Assembly: GCA_012862575.1 (NCBI GenBank) | Contig: BLSF01000029.1 | Span: 310,001 to 374,000 of the forward strand | DNA: 64,000 bases | Reading direction: 5' to 3' | DNA from: Parietichytrium sp. I65-24A | Taxonomy: Eukaryota > Sar > Bigyra > Thraustochytrida > Thraustochytriidae | Part shown: piece after piece, positions 20,201-30,500 of the stretch | Numbering within the stretch: the first letter of the stretch is position 1 | Layout: every line of letters starts with the position of its first letter | The notes under the pieces: model-generated | Database searches by the model: none | What the model was told of the DNA's origin: nothing | The model's input: only the letters and a program-made list of their open reading frames with translations | Translations under genes and position numbers: made by a program

Positions 20201-21162
20201 CGTGGTTGAAAATTTGTTCAATTTGCAATTTGTTCTTGAAATAAAAACTGTAATAAGTACTTGGTAGCAATCACGGCTCATTCGCCACCTTTCCAAGCAA
20301 GCAAATGTGCATACTGGTACAGAGCTCAAGCCTGAGCGTTTCTCCTTCACAGTCTGCTAAGTTCATAAGCTATACATCCAAGTCTTAGAAGTGACTGCGC
20401 AACAAGTGCAACGCATTCAGGGTTGGCAAGCGATGGCAAAAGCTGACCACTTTTGTTCTATCTATCATTATCTAAGTTATCAGGCGTTTCAGAAGAGCAT
20501 CTCTCGGACCTCTAGGCTATCTAGCTATACCGGTGCCTAGTACACGCTGCGGGATACTGTTTCCGGTGGCAAAGATCTCAGTCGGGCACACACCCAGCGC
20601 TTGTTCGTACCACACGCTCACCAGATCGGAAGTTTCACGTCACACAGGACCCACGGTGACGCGCGTCTGCTGTAAGTCCTTGTCCGCCTAAACCGCATAA
20701 CCAGAGTCGAAATACCATTAGTATACATGAGTGTCAGCTATCACCACGAAGCTTACACGCATGCTAACGAGGTCAGCGAAAAGTGAGCCTTTTCGTCTCT
20801 GGTTTGCGCCTCGTCGTCTTGTTCGGGGTGTGGGTGTGCACTAGCGTTGTTTGTATTTCCAAGACCGAGCAAGCTCCACTGTACTCGCCTGCGGTGTGGC
20901 TATTCAATACCATAAGAGTACGGCGTCGGGCTCGTTGGACAAGTTGCGAGCCTTTGAGAGTGTGGAGGTGTTCGTGAGTGGAGAGAGGGATCGAAGAGAT
21001 CGAAGCGCGTTGCCGCGGGAGAGAGGGCGGTGCTGCTATCACGAGACGCGGCACTGAAGAGGGGCAAGACCGTGCTCTGGAGTTGTCCAAAACGCTGGAC
21101 CGTGGGGTTATCATCGAGTATCGAGTGTCGAAAATCGAGTATCGAGTGTCGAAAATCGAGGC
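17267..21162. other. 3.9-kb divergent region between two paralogues
   Basis: Spacer between the head-to-head PAN-like paralogues. It contains GAAA-rich and CT-rich tracts, (AGCAC)n-like runs (about 19261-19290) and short A/T-rich repeats such as ATTGAACATTG (19140-19196). Several possible splice donors (for example AGGTGAGTGAG at 18156) suggest 5' UTR introns, but I cannot connect exons. Open frames up to about 200 codons are compositionally odd and match nothing I know. Confidence 0.5.
21113..21161 (+). repeat. 21-bp tandem repeat abutting the start codon
   Basis: Two exact copies of a 21-nt unit starting ATCGAGTATCGAGTG, plus a partial third, ending two bases before the ATG at 21163. It lies in the 5' UTR or core promoter of the PAN-like paralogue 2. 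Confidence 0.85.
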
Positions 21163-22446
21163 ATGGTCTGGCGAAGATGGACGTCCCTGGCGCTGAGCGT
21201 GGCACTGGCTTCGACGGGCGAAGCGTCGCTGCTGTTCTCGGAGTGCACGGACGAGAGGATTAATGGCCCCACGCAGGACGCGGCGATCACCTGGTGGTCG
21301 AACGATGAGGTGCTTGTGGTCGGGATTTACGACTGCTTGGGGGAGACTTGCGTGCCGAGCAGAATTGCGTGTGCAGTGCGGCTGGATGAAGGAGATGTGT
21401 ATTATAATGGTTTTACGACGATGAAGACGCTGAGTTCAAAGTACAAACTAAGCCCGGACCCGCTCGGAAAATGTCACGGAAAATGCTCGGTTTCGAAGGA
21501 CCTTTCGTTCGATTCAGACGAGAGTCCCATTTGGGGCTGCCTTTCGAATGAAGATTGCAGGGCGATTACGTTCTTTGACAATACTCTAGACCTGGACCGC
21601 CAGTGCTCGGAGCCTTCATGCTGGGAGACTATGGACGATGAGGTTGCCGGCTTGGGTTACACGACCAACGCTGGAACCTACTATTATGAATTCTCGACGA
21701 CGTTTTACCATAAAATTGCGGCAAATGTTGACGTTCCATCAAATGTCTTGGAGCAGCTTGAGTGTGAAGAGTTTGCTTGGGCACAGTCTGGGTACTCACT
21801 TCCCGACATCGCGGCGAACTGCGACGAGGTTCGTTCGTGTTTTGGAATAATGCTACGCGAAAGCTCAAATGGGACAAGGCACGTGTGCTATTTGAACGCC
21901 CGATTGGACTATTTTGCACCGGAAAAGTCCACCAACTCATCCGTTAAAATCTTCACCAAAACTGGCACCCTAGTACAGACGCTGTATGGATACCTCGCCT
22001 ACAGCTCAAATGCCATGCCAAGATCAGAACCTATTCAAGATTTCGAGTCCACCTCCGGTTATACTGGCGCCGACTGTGCTTCAATGTGCGACTTTTTGTC
22101 CGAGTGCACTGGCTATGTCGTCGAGAATGGGGCTTGTCGCCAGATCGTTTCAGATTCAGACACCGCTCAGATTATTGACAGCAGTGGCACATTTTACCGA
22201 AAGAGAACTTCAGCCGATGATACCCTCTCCACTTGCGAGAGCCTCTCTGGCGGCTGCAGCACGTCTTCAACAAAAACAGCTCTTGTGGTTGGGGTGACCC
22301 TGGCTGGGGTCGTATTCTTGCTACTCCTCGCACTTGCGTTCGGAAAGCGGTTTCGTCGAGAAGAAAAGCTGGAATCCGATGAGAGCTTAGATGGAGATGC
22401 TCTCGATCAGGAGCAAGGTGCCCCCAAGCTGAGAGATAAAAGATAA
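21163..22446 (+). CDS. secreted single-pass Cys-rich membrane protein, PAN-like (paralogue 2)
   Basis: 427 aa, intronless. An N-terminal signal peptide (MVWRRWTSLALSVALASTG) leads into a Cys-rich ectodomain. The membrane-proximal module has DCASMCDFLSECTGY and then GACRQIV (about 296-325), with the same Cys pattern as paralogue 1 and PAN/Apple domains. The next blocks, SGTFYRK and DDTLSTCES, also align with paralogue 1. One transmembrane helix (about 371-396) is followed by a charged tail of about 30 residues. Paralogue 2 is longer in the distal ectodomain, where similarity to paralogue 1 is weak. The two genes are head to head, which suggests an inverted duplication followed by divergence. 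Ligand unknown. Confidence 0.85.
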   Translation: MVWRRWTSLALSVALASTGEASLLFSECTDERINGPTQDAAITWWSNDEVLVVGIYDCLGETCVPSRIACAVRLDEGDVYYNGFTTMKTLSSKYKLSPDPLGKCHGKCSVSKDLSFDSDESPIWGCLSNEDCRAITFFDNTLDLDRQCSEPSCWETMDDEVAGLGYTTNAGTYYYEFSTTFYHKIAANVDVPSNVLEQLECEEFAWAQSGYSLPDIAANCDEVRSCFGIMLRESSNGTRHVCYLNARLDYFAPEKSTNSSVKIFTKTGTLVQTLYGYLAYSSNAMPRSEPIQDFESTSGYTGADCASMCDFLSECTGYVVENGACRQIVSDSDTAQIIDSSGTFYRKRTSADDTLSTCESLSGGCSTSSTKTALVVGVTLAGVVFLLLLALAFGKRFRREEKLESDESLDGDALDQEQGAPKLRDKR

Positions 22447-23338
22447 CAGCTCTTGACGGCGAGACTCTACAAAGCAATTCCTATACATACGCACACATAC
22501 ACCACACTCTTCATGCCGGTACTCTACTTTTCCTCGTGACTTCTAATTCGTTCGCTCTCGAGCGATTTTCTCTAGCTTTAGAGACCTTCCAAGGAAATTT
22601 CTTTCTCCTGAGCATTTAAAAATTAATTGAGATTTCTGAGATACAAAGGCTCTCACCTCTTTTATCTTCGCGCGGATATGTAAGGCTTCGAAGGACCCGA
22701 AATGGACGGAATATCTCGGTCGCCTCTCGAATTTAGTGTTTTACAACCTGGACTTATGGTGGTGGTGGGGTAACTGGAGCCCGAAAGTTTGTCCAACACT
22801 ACCAAATACTAGGCAAGGTGGGAGACATTATGCACACTATCCACACTATGCGCACAGCAAAGACATTTTTAGCGCCCGTCTTTCCCATCTCTTTTAACTG
22901 TCTCTTCAGTCTCTCTTCTGTCACTTTCGGCAATCTCTTCGGCGTTTTCGGTTCAACGCAACAACACGTGGCTCATCCATCGGTCCGGTGGTGGACTCGG
23001 ACGACAGTGGCGAAAGAGGCCTGTCCTTTCGGGAGCAGCAGAGCAGAGCAGGGCACAGCAGAGCAGAGCACAGCAGAGCGGTCAAGCTGGGTCAAGCTGT
23101 CGGCACAAGGAGAATAGAAAGAACGACTTTTATTTCGTGGCAGCGGCCCAGACCGTGAGAGATCGAACGTTGTACGTTATTCGTTGGACGTTGGACGTTG
23201 GACGTTGGAAGTTAGTTGTTGGGCTCTGTGAGCTGGAAGAGAGTCGAGGCCGAGGGCTGCACGTTGGTGCACGTTGGTTGGTATATAGGGTCGGCGCTCG
23301 CAAGCAGAGCGTGGAAACGCTGATCCGCTGAGAGCGGT
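22447..23338. other. intergenic spacer and promoter of the GT14 gene
   Basis: Holds an AGCAGAGCAGAGC-type repeat (about 23035-23085), tandem GGACGTT units (about 23184-23210) and a TATATA box candidate. No coding exon seen. Confidence 0.5.
23282..23287 (+). promoter_or_regulatory. candidate TATA box of the GT14 gene
   Basis: TATATA about 52 nt upstream of the ATG at 23339. Plausible only if the 5' UTR is about 20-25 nt; position and sequence are the only evidence. Confidence 0.35.
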
Positions 23339-25201
23339 ATGGCAAAGTTTTGTGGTTGGCGTTTGCTGTGCGCGGGTCTGCATCTGCATCTGTTTCTGCT
23401 CCTGGTGCTTCCTTGTGCACTGTCGGCTGGAGCGGAGGTGGCCGAAGAGTGCGCAAGCGACGATCTCTTCTGCGACTACGGCGAGGTTCGGGAGTTTGCA
23501 CAGAAAGTGGAGGCGCTGGCGAGAAGGGAAGGTGCTTCGGAAAGATGCGTGGCCAAACTGCTTAAAGATGTGAAAGAAACATACGCGGACGTCCAAAAAG
23601 GCGTGGACCACATTCGACCGATCCTCAATTCGTGCCCAGACGGAAGAGAGCAGGGAAAAGTGGCTTCGCCCAGCCCCGAATCGGCCAAGATCGTCAAGGG
23701 GCTCGGCGAGAAAGTGCACGTGGTGTTCGCGTGGATTATCCACGGGAACGTGGACTTGGCGCTGCGCACCGCCGAGCTGCTCATGGATCCCAGATTGCGA
23801 ATGGTGAACTACTTTAGTTTCCACGTGGACGCCTCGACTGACGAGACAGAGCACAGGAAGGTTCAAGATTTTGTGGCGAAACACCAGTCGCGGGCGGTGA
23901 AAGTGCGGTCGGTGGATGTGGAGTGGGGCGAGTTTTCGTTTGTGGATGCTCAACGAAATGTCCTGAAAGATGCGATAAAAAGATGGTCCCGCTGGCAGAA
24001 TATCGTGTTCTTGTCGGGAACTGACCTGGCAATCGGTTCAAGGCAGACATTCAGCAATTTCTTTGAGACCTATGCGGGCCTCAATAACTTCGGGAACGTT
24101 ACTTTGGAGGAGGACACATGGGTCCTCCTCATTAACGATTACATTGTGGCGTGCGACGGACTCTCAGTGTCTCTTGGGCTGAGGAATGCGTTGATCAATC
24201 CTGCGGAAGTGTCCCCGAACGGCAGGCTTTACACAGGCAACACCCAGACCATGTTGAGCCGAAGTTTCGTCAAGTACTATTTACATAGCGGGGATCCCAA
24301 CGTGAAGAACTTGAAGACTCTGCTGAGGTACTCCCAATCTGTGGATGAGACTTTTTGGCCGTCCCTTTTTTTTAACAGCAAAATGTGTCGAGACCACGTC
24401 CGTTTGAGTCACTCGCGGGAGCATTTTGTGTACTTTTGGCCGAACTCAAATGCAACTCGGCCAACTCGACAAGGTGCAGAGTGCAGAATACCCCATTGGC
24501 TCACAGCTTCGTGGTTTTGTGGAATTAGTCCTCGTTACATCGAGTGGGAAGACCTACCGCGCCTCTCCTTCTATCCCGACAGTCTCTTTGCGAGAAAAGT
24601 CGATATTGGCAAGTCCAAAGCGCTGGTGGACGAGGTGTACAACAAGTGGATCTCGGAGGATTCCCACCCATTTCCTCGCGAAACCAGCACTAGATTCCGA
24701 CTGACGAGTGGAGAAAGATGTTTGAGTATCGTATCAGAAGAGCCTCTGCAGTTCCAGTGGTCAGCAACCGCTTGTAAGGAGGCCTCTACATTGTTCAAGG
24801 CGACGTGCACCGGGCCGCTGACCACAACGAAGAATTCGGAAAGTGGAGAGTTTTGCCTCGAGAGTGGGCTAGACCCTTGGAACCAGCCTTCGCTGTGCGC
24901 GCTTTCTTCGGTCAAGTACCCTCGTCTATGCTTGAGCACAAAGACAAAAGATTTTGAGATTGGCTTGCCTGTTGGTGTCATGAATTGCCAAGATTTCAAG
25001 GAAAATCAGATGTTTCGTTTTCGTCAAGGAAAATGCTCTGTGCTGGAGCACTCTGCAAGGATCGTGCGCGATATGTTTCCGCAAGGTTTGTGTGTTCGAG
25101 TTAGCGATGACGCAAACTATGCGCAGCTGGATCACTGCTCATCGTCTGATCAGTGGCCGAGCCAATCCAAAATTGTGTTTCAGCCTGTCGAAGGCAGCTA
25201 A
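23339..25201 (+). CDS. GT14 (core-2/I-branching, xylosyltransferase-like) glycosyltransferase with C-terminal beta-trefoil lectin
   Basis: 620 aa, intronless, secretory pathway. N-terminal hydrophobic segment (about 8-30) acts as signal peptide or type II anchor. Residues about 126-415 match the Branch/GT14 fold: VHVVFAWIIHGNVDLALR, YFSFHVDAST, FVDAQRNVLKDAI, FLSGTDLAIGS, GNTQTMLSRSFVKYYL and SVDETFWPSLFF. The family transfers GlcNAc or xylose to glycans in the Golgi; the Glu of the SVDETFW block is the likely catalytic base. Residues about 455-618 read as a ricin B-type beta-trefoil (three Cys-bounded units: GERCLSI, PRLCLSTK, GLCVRVSDD), a sugar-binding module. This order resembles GalNAc-transferases rather than typical GT14 enzymes. 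Exact donor and acceptor are not predictable. Confidence 0.88.
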   Translation: MAKFCGWRLLCAGLHLHLFLLLVLPCALSAGAEVAEECASDDLFCDYGEVREFAQKVEALARREGASERCVAKLLKDVKETYADVQKGVDHIRPILNSCPDGREQGKVASPSPESAKIVKGLGEKVHVVFAWIIHGNVDLALRTAELLMDPRLRMVNYFSFHVDASTDETEHRKVQDFVAKHQSRAVKVRSVDVEWGEFSFVDAQRNVLKDAIKRWSRWQNIVFLSGTDLAIGSRQTFSNFFETYAGLNNFGNVTLEEDTWVLLINDYIVACDGLSVSLGLRNALINPAEVSPNGRLYTGNTQTMLSRSFVKYYLHSGDPNVKNLKTLLRYSQSVDETFWPSLFFNSKMCRDHVRLSHSREHFVYFWPNSNATRPTRQGAECRIPHWLTASWFCGISPRYIEWEDLPRLSFYPDSLFARKVDIGKSKALVDEVYNKWISEDSHPFPRETSTRFRLTSGERCLSIVSEEPLQFQWSATACKEASTLFKATCTGPLTTTKNSESGEFCLESGLDPWNQPSLCALSSVKYPRLCLSTKTKDFEIGLPVGVMNCQDFKENQMFRFRQGKCSVLEHSARIVRDMFPQGLCVRVSDDANYAQLDHCSSSDQWPSQSKIVFQPVEGS

Positions 25202-25414
25202 ACAAGGAGATAGTAGCCTGAAGGAGCGCTCGCTTTTGAAACTGCTAGTCACCTTCTCTTTTCCTCTTGGGTTCTGTAGACGTTCGCAGCACCGGCAACA
25301 GCGTTGACTTCCAATGGAAATGCTCACTGTTACAAAGTTACAAAGAAGAGAGTTACTTACCCCAATAACGCACGGCAGCATAAAGCAGGGAAAGAGAATT
25401 TCTATATTATTTTT

Positions 25415-26731
25415 CTAACTTCGAAGAACATCTACAACAAATCCATCGTCATCGACCATGAGACGCACCACGCGTGGATGAAAGATCGGCTCAGTATTGG
25501 CCTCTGAGGCTTTGGAGACGATGACTTGGAAGGTTGGATTACTGGAGGTGACGATCTCTTTCGCCTGTTCGCCACGCATGGACATCAGGCCAAAGAGGGA
25601 CATGCCCGAAGGGAGACGCACAGTCTCAAAGGCGTTGTCCTCCGTGATCTGAGTAACATCGTACGGGTCCACCGATCCCACGCCGAAGGTATCTTGGGTC
25701 GAGTCAGAAGACATGACTGGAGGCATATTAGGTGCTTGTGGTGGTGGCGCTGGCTTGAACTCGCGCGCAACAGGCGCAGGGGGCGATTGCGGGACAGCAG
25801 ATCCAACATTCGTTGCAGTCCGGCTCTGGAAGGTATTCATTGCCTCGCGGACAGGGTTGCTGGAGCGGGCAATGTTGCCCAGATCCCTTTGCACTTGCTG
25901 TGCAACCTCCTGCGGGTTGGGCGCCCGAAAGTTGAATCCATTTGGAGCCCTCGGAAACGCCGGCGCGAGCATGGACCCTGCGGCGCTGACGAGGGACCCA
26001 AGGCCCGAGAGCATGGCATTGACAGTGTCTACAGGAATCTTATTCTCCAAATAGAGTGCCTCACGCACCCTTGATCGCAGGAACCTCCATGTGTCCGCGT
26101 ATCCTTCAGAATAGTCTGTGAGCATGTACAGCTCCGTGGCCGCGTAGATCGCACCGACGGCGGCCTTCCTGTCGTCCCAGTCGGCGGTGCCGCAGATGTC
26201 ATCCGCGTACTTGCACACCAAGCTTGGAATCTCATGCAGCTTTTGCATCGTCGTCGACACATTATCAGGGTACAACCCGAGCGCCATAGCCTGCGGCCAG
26301 CTGCGCAAATACGGCGCCGTGTGCTCCAATCTCTTCTTCAAACCTCGCACCACCACCTCCTCTCCACTCAGCGTCTCCATCTCCATCTCCATCTCCATCA
26401 CCACACCATTACCGCTTTTTGCCTTCATCTCGCGCAGGAACTTGTCCAGCTCTGCATTCCCCTGGTCCATGTAATACTCCGCCAGCTCAGCTGCGCCGCG
26501 AGGGAACAGCCCATGCACCACCGCGGGATATCCCGCGTCCACCGCTCCTTGCGCCAGCGCCTCCTTGGTCCACCCGCGTCTGTTCACGTGCTTGAGCGCC
26601 TGGCCCAGCACCGCGCTCCTCGCGCTCCTCTCTGCTTTGGGCTCAGCGTGCGCGGACACCTGCGCGTACGCGCGGACGCCGCCCACGCGCCGCGAGGACC
26701 GGGACAGGTGCGCGCCCACGGCAGAGAGCAT
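25415..26731 (-). CDS. COQ9: ubiquinone biosynthesis protein COQ9 with long C-terminal extension
   Basis: 438 aa, intronless. COQ9 binds isoprenoid lipid and presents intermediates to COQ7 in mitochondrial coenzyme Q synthesis. An Arg-rich amphipathic N-terminus without acidic residues (first 25 aa) fits a mitochondrial presequence. The family core runs about 35-235: VNRRGWTKEALAQGAVDAG, GLFPRGAAELAEYYM, RLEHTAPYLRSWPQAMALG, the helix before ADDICGTADWDDRKAAVGAIY, and MLTDYSEGYADTWRFLRSRV. Human COQ9 is 318 aa; this protein adds about 180 residues, a Pro-rich linker (about 290-350) and a more ordered end containing FGLMSMRGEQAKE. An ATG repeat encodes MEMEMEMET (about 115-123), a coding microsatellite. 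The 3' end converges on the GT14 gene 213 nt away. Confidence 0.92.
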   Translation of the reverse strand: MLSAVGAHLSRSSRRVGGVRAYAQVSAHAEPKAERSARSAVLGQALKHVNRRGWTKEALAQGAVDAGYPAVVHGLFPRGAAELAEYYMDQGNAELDKFLREMKAKSGNGVVMEMEMEMETLSGEEVVVRGLKKRLEHTAPYLRSWPQAMALGLYPDNVSTTMQKLHEIPSLVCKYADDICGTADWDDRKAAVGAIYAATELYMLTDYSEGYADTWRFLRSRVREALYLENKIPVDTVNAMLSGLGSLVSAAGSMLAPAFPRAPNGFNFRAPNPQEVAQQVQRDLGNIARSSNPVREAMNTFQSRTATNVGSAVPQSPPAPVAREFKPAPPPQAPNMPPVMSSDSTQDTFGVGSVDPYDVTQITEDNAFETVRLPSGMSLFGLMSMRGEQAKEIVTSSNPTFQVIVSKASEANTEPIFHPRVVRLMVDDDGFVVDVLRS

Positions 26732-27552
26732 GGCTGATGGAGGAGTGGAGAAGCACGAGGGTACGCGCAGCGGGAAGAGCGGGAGAGCGGGGGACTAAGG
26801 AATTGATAGCGAACGCTAAGAGTGATTGTGATTCGCAAAATTTGGAGGTGTCGTCGATGTCGTCGATGTCGGCGATGTCGTTCGGGAGTGGACCACAAGA
26901 TACGCTCTGGCTTAGCTAAAGCCCTACTGTATGGTTAGGCTGGTGGATAACAGAGGCGGTAGGGTCCGCTTGCGACTTGGGGAACGCAAAGTCGGATGGG
27001 AGGCTCACAGTATTTTACAGTAGTTGACAGTAGTTGACAGTAAGCTTCTCTCACAGTCCAGTCCATCAGTGTTATCAGTGTTATCGGTGTTATCAGTGTT
27101 ATCAGTGTTATCAGTGTTATCAGTGTTCACTGTTCAATGAAAAGTGAAATCAATCAGTCGCAAGTTCAACAATGCCCGTCGATGTGGACCGAGTTTCATC
27201 GACTGCGAATGTCTGCGGAGGTGGGAATTGGAGATGTGAATCGAGTAGATTGGAAACGTTTCCGATGGGTGTGCAGAATGTGGAACGTGTGAGTGTAAGA
27301 TTGAGTCTGGGGCTGGTGAGCAGTTGAACACCAGGAGTGACTTTGCATTTTTTTTTTAATGGAATTGGAATGTGGTGTTCATGGCGAAGACATCTTGGCA
27401 ACGGGGTGACGAAAGCCCGTGCGAATGCGAATGCGAGAGTCGAGCAGGGAAAAGGAATCTTGGAATTGTGAAATAAATGAAAGTTGGAAAGAAGAAGAGA
27501 AATACCAAAAGATCCGAATGGAATTTGGCTGGACCTTGTCCGGTAGTGTTAC
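26732..27552. other. spacer between COQ9 and the class C receptor
   Basis: Promoter side of COQ9 and 3' side of the receptor gene. It includes a 9-bp minisatellite (27065-27127). No gene recognised. Confidence 0.5.
27065..27127. repeat. 9-bp minisatellite, seven units
   Basis: Seven head-to-tail copies of ATCAGTGTT, with one A-to-G change in the third copy. Confidence 0.95.
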
Positions 27553-30500
27553 TCAATTGCTCGGCTTCTCAGACGACTTCCGCGGCGGTGGGATGGAACT
27601 CGTGGTGGACTTGGGCCCGTTCATCGACATTAAGGTGTTTTCGTCCGGCTTTTGAGGGTGCACCGTGCCCCCCGACTTGGAGTTCTTCTTGAGCGATTCG
27701 AGAATCTCAGCACTGTCCACGCCAGAGTAGACGGCGTACACTTTTGGAAGGAAGATGAGGAGGAGGCAGGACGCGTCGTTAAGGAAGATGATGCTGGACC
27801 TCACGAATGTCGAGGAAATGGGGTCGCTGGATACGATGATGAGCAGAGGAACTCCAAGTGCTAGCACTTGCAAGTTCGAGAACATCGCTACGGCGACATA
27901 CTTGCCTTCGCTCAGAACTGTTGTCGCCAAATTCTTGATCTGGTAGCAGATTATGTTACCATAAGCGAGCACACTCAAATGAAACATCGCGATCAAGACG
28001 ATGTAAGGCGTAGAGTCTGTGTCGCTGCGGCAGGTGCCGTACGACACCACCAATGTATTATCATGGGAACTCACTATGCGATGATACTTGAGAGGAGACG
28101 CCGCGCTCCATGCGGTGATGATTGCCACATCCACGATCACGAGAGCAAGAATAATTCGGAGCACATGCCAGTTCGAGACTGAAACCCTCTTCAAGTCTTT
28201 CCTGTTTATGAGCTTTTTAAGTCGCCAAGACTTGGCGAAGAGAGGGCTCATGGTCAGGACGAACCCAATCGAGTACAGCCAGACGATCAGCATGCACGCA
28301 CTATTTGCTGGACCGTATTGCATCGTGTAAGAGAGCCCTTCCGTGTCCCCCGAATCGTCTGCCGTGATGGCTAGGATGGAGGAACTGGACACCATTATAC
28401 CAATCGCAATGCAAGCTAGGAATTTTGACTGCGATGCCATGATGACAGGATGACGTCTCTGCGCCAAGGTCCACACCAGGAATCCCAATGCCATTGTAAA
28501 GTTGATTCCGAAGAGCACTCGGCAGGCCAACTGCACCCCGGGCGAGCGCGAGTAGTCGTGCGGAGGGTCCTCGAAGAAGACCAGGAACTCGGTCTCAAGC
28601 CATGTGTTTTGATCCTCGTTCAGCGTAAATGCTTCATCGCAGCTTTCGACAGCGTGCGACAAAACTGCAGTCGAGTTGCCCGTTTGGCCAGAGTGGACTA
28701 TGGTGACTTTCACAACGTGTTCGTCCTCCCATTCCTCTGGATAAATCACGACCTTCTCCGGGAAAAACTCGATGGTGGCATCAGTGCTTACCTTGAATTC
28801 TGCGCTCGGGGTGATCCACACCGCTCCGCGCTTCGGCTTTGCGTTCAGCTTGAGGCTGTACGATGTCTCGAAGCTAGTGAGTGGTGATGGCGAGGTTATG
28901 CTGGTCTCCACCAAAGAAATCGTTGCGTTGAAATACAGCGCCCTCGTGCGAGAGACATACCCGCTTATGTACTCCGACGCTGCCTCTTCTCCGTCATCTG
29001 TCTCTCGCAGATAGCAGACAGACTCTGATAAACTGCTTCGGTTATCAAAGGAGAAATACATGCACCCTTTGGTCCTGTAGCACAACTCTCCACAGTTCTG
29101 ATGGGAAAGCGCCGCGTCGCCAAAAAGGCTCGAACTCTTCTTAATGACCGCCAGTGGAAGACTTTCGTCAAAGTAGTCGACATCAACCAGGAACTCGCAA
29201 TCGGCGCACACTTCGCTGTCATCTACCATTGAGCAAAAGTAGAGCGAATCGCCATCCGAGTTCTTCAGTTTGGACTCTTCGCGGTTGCAACAGACATCAG
29301 AAAAGTCCTTCTTTCCGGGAGTGTCGAGTGCAACGTTTTGAACAATGTTGAGATCAACGTCGAGGATTTCCAGTGAGTCCGGCAACCCAACGTGAGAGAT
29401 GTACACAGCACTTGAATCAGTCATATCCAAAGTTTTAAGGCCTTGGAGCGAATGTACCTGTTTTGCGCCAATGAATGCAAGCTTGGAGGTATTTCGTAAG
29501 ATGAGCGTCTCTGCCGAAGCCTCTTGCTCCGAGCTGGAGTTAAAGTAAGGAAGTGTAAACATGTCGCCGTTACTAGAACAGTCAATAGTGGTCCCCGAGC
29601 ACGTGCACATCGCATCCTCGCCACATGCTGATCCGAGCTTCGCTGGGTCATTCATATATCCGTGGACAAGACGTTCGTGTTTGAACGTACGTAGTGATAC
29701 CTGGCTTGTATGTATGTCAAAGTAGAGCATGCAGTCACGCTCATTTGTTTGATAGTAAACGCAGTCAGCATTGTTGTAGCACTTCTCGCAACACGTCAGG
29801 TAAGCAAATTCAATCTTTCTCGAGTAGCCCGACAATGCAATGTATGGCTCCTCTACGCAATACTCCGCAGATTCGCTTTCCATGTTGGCCACTTCAGAGG
29901 CCTTGACTGCACGGAAATTGCTGATGAGCAATGTTCCTTTCGTGATATCACCAATGCTGCCTTGGCTATCGATGTTAAATTCTAGCGAAAAGCTCTGAAT
30001 ATGGTCCTTGTCAAATTGTCGATTTCCCAGAGAACCAGTCCAGCCAGTCAAGTAGAATGGGTCTGATGAGTCTGGACCCCCTTGGAGGGGCAAAATTACG
30101 GTCTTCCAACCTGGCGTATCATCTAGAATTTGGATGAAGGTGAAATACAGCTCATCGTTCTCCTTTACGCCACATTCGATGTCACAGTCCGAAGACTCCG
30201 CCAGGATCAAGCGAAGCTGGCCTCGCCACGGAAGAGTTTGCGCAACCAAGTTGTTGTAGTCAAATACGATATGGGATGCTTCGCTCAAGTTGAAGTAGCG
30301 AGGCTCACTTTCGCTCCGCCAAAATGACGTCAGGCCGCCCCAGTTCTGAACCTGTTTTACAGCGTAATCTATTTGCAACACTGGCGAGTCCAGGCCCTCT
30401 GTCCCATTGGCCCACTCAGTAAACTTTAATTTGCTTGATACGCTGGTGTCCTGCGCGTACTTTGTAATGCCGTACTCCATGTCCAGGTACGAAAGATGGC

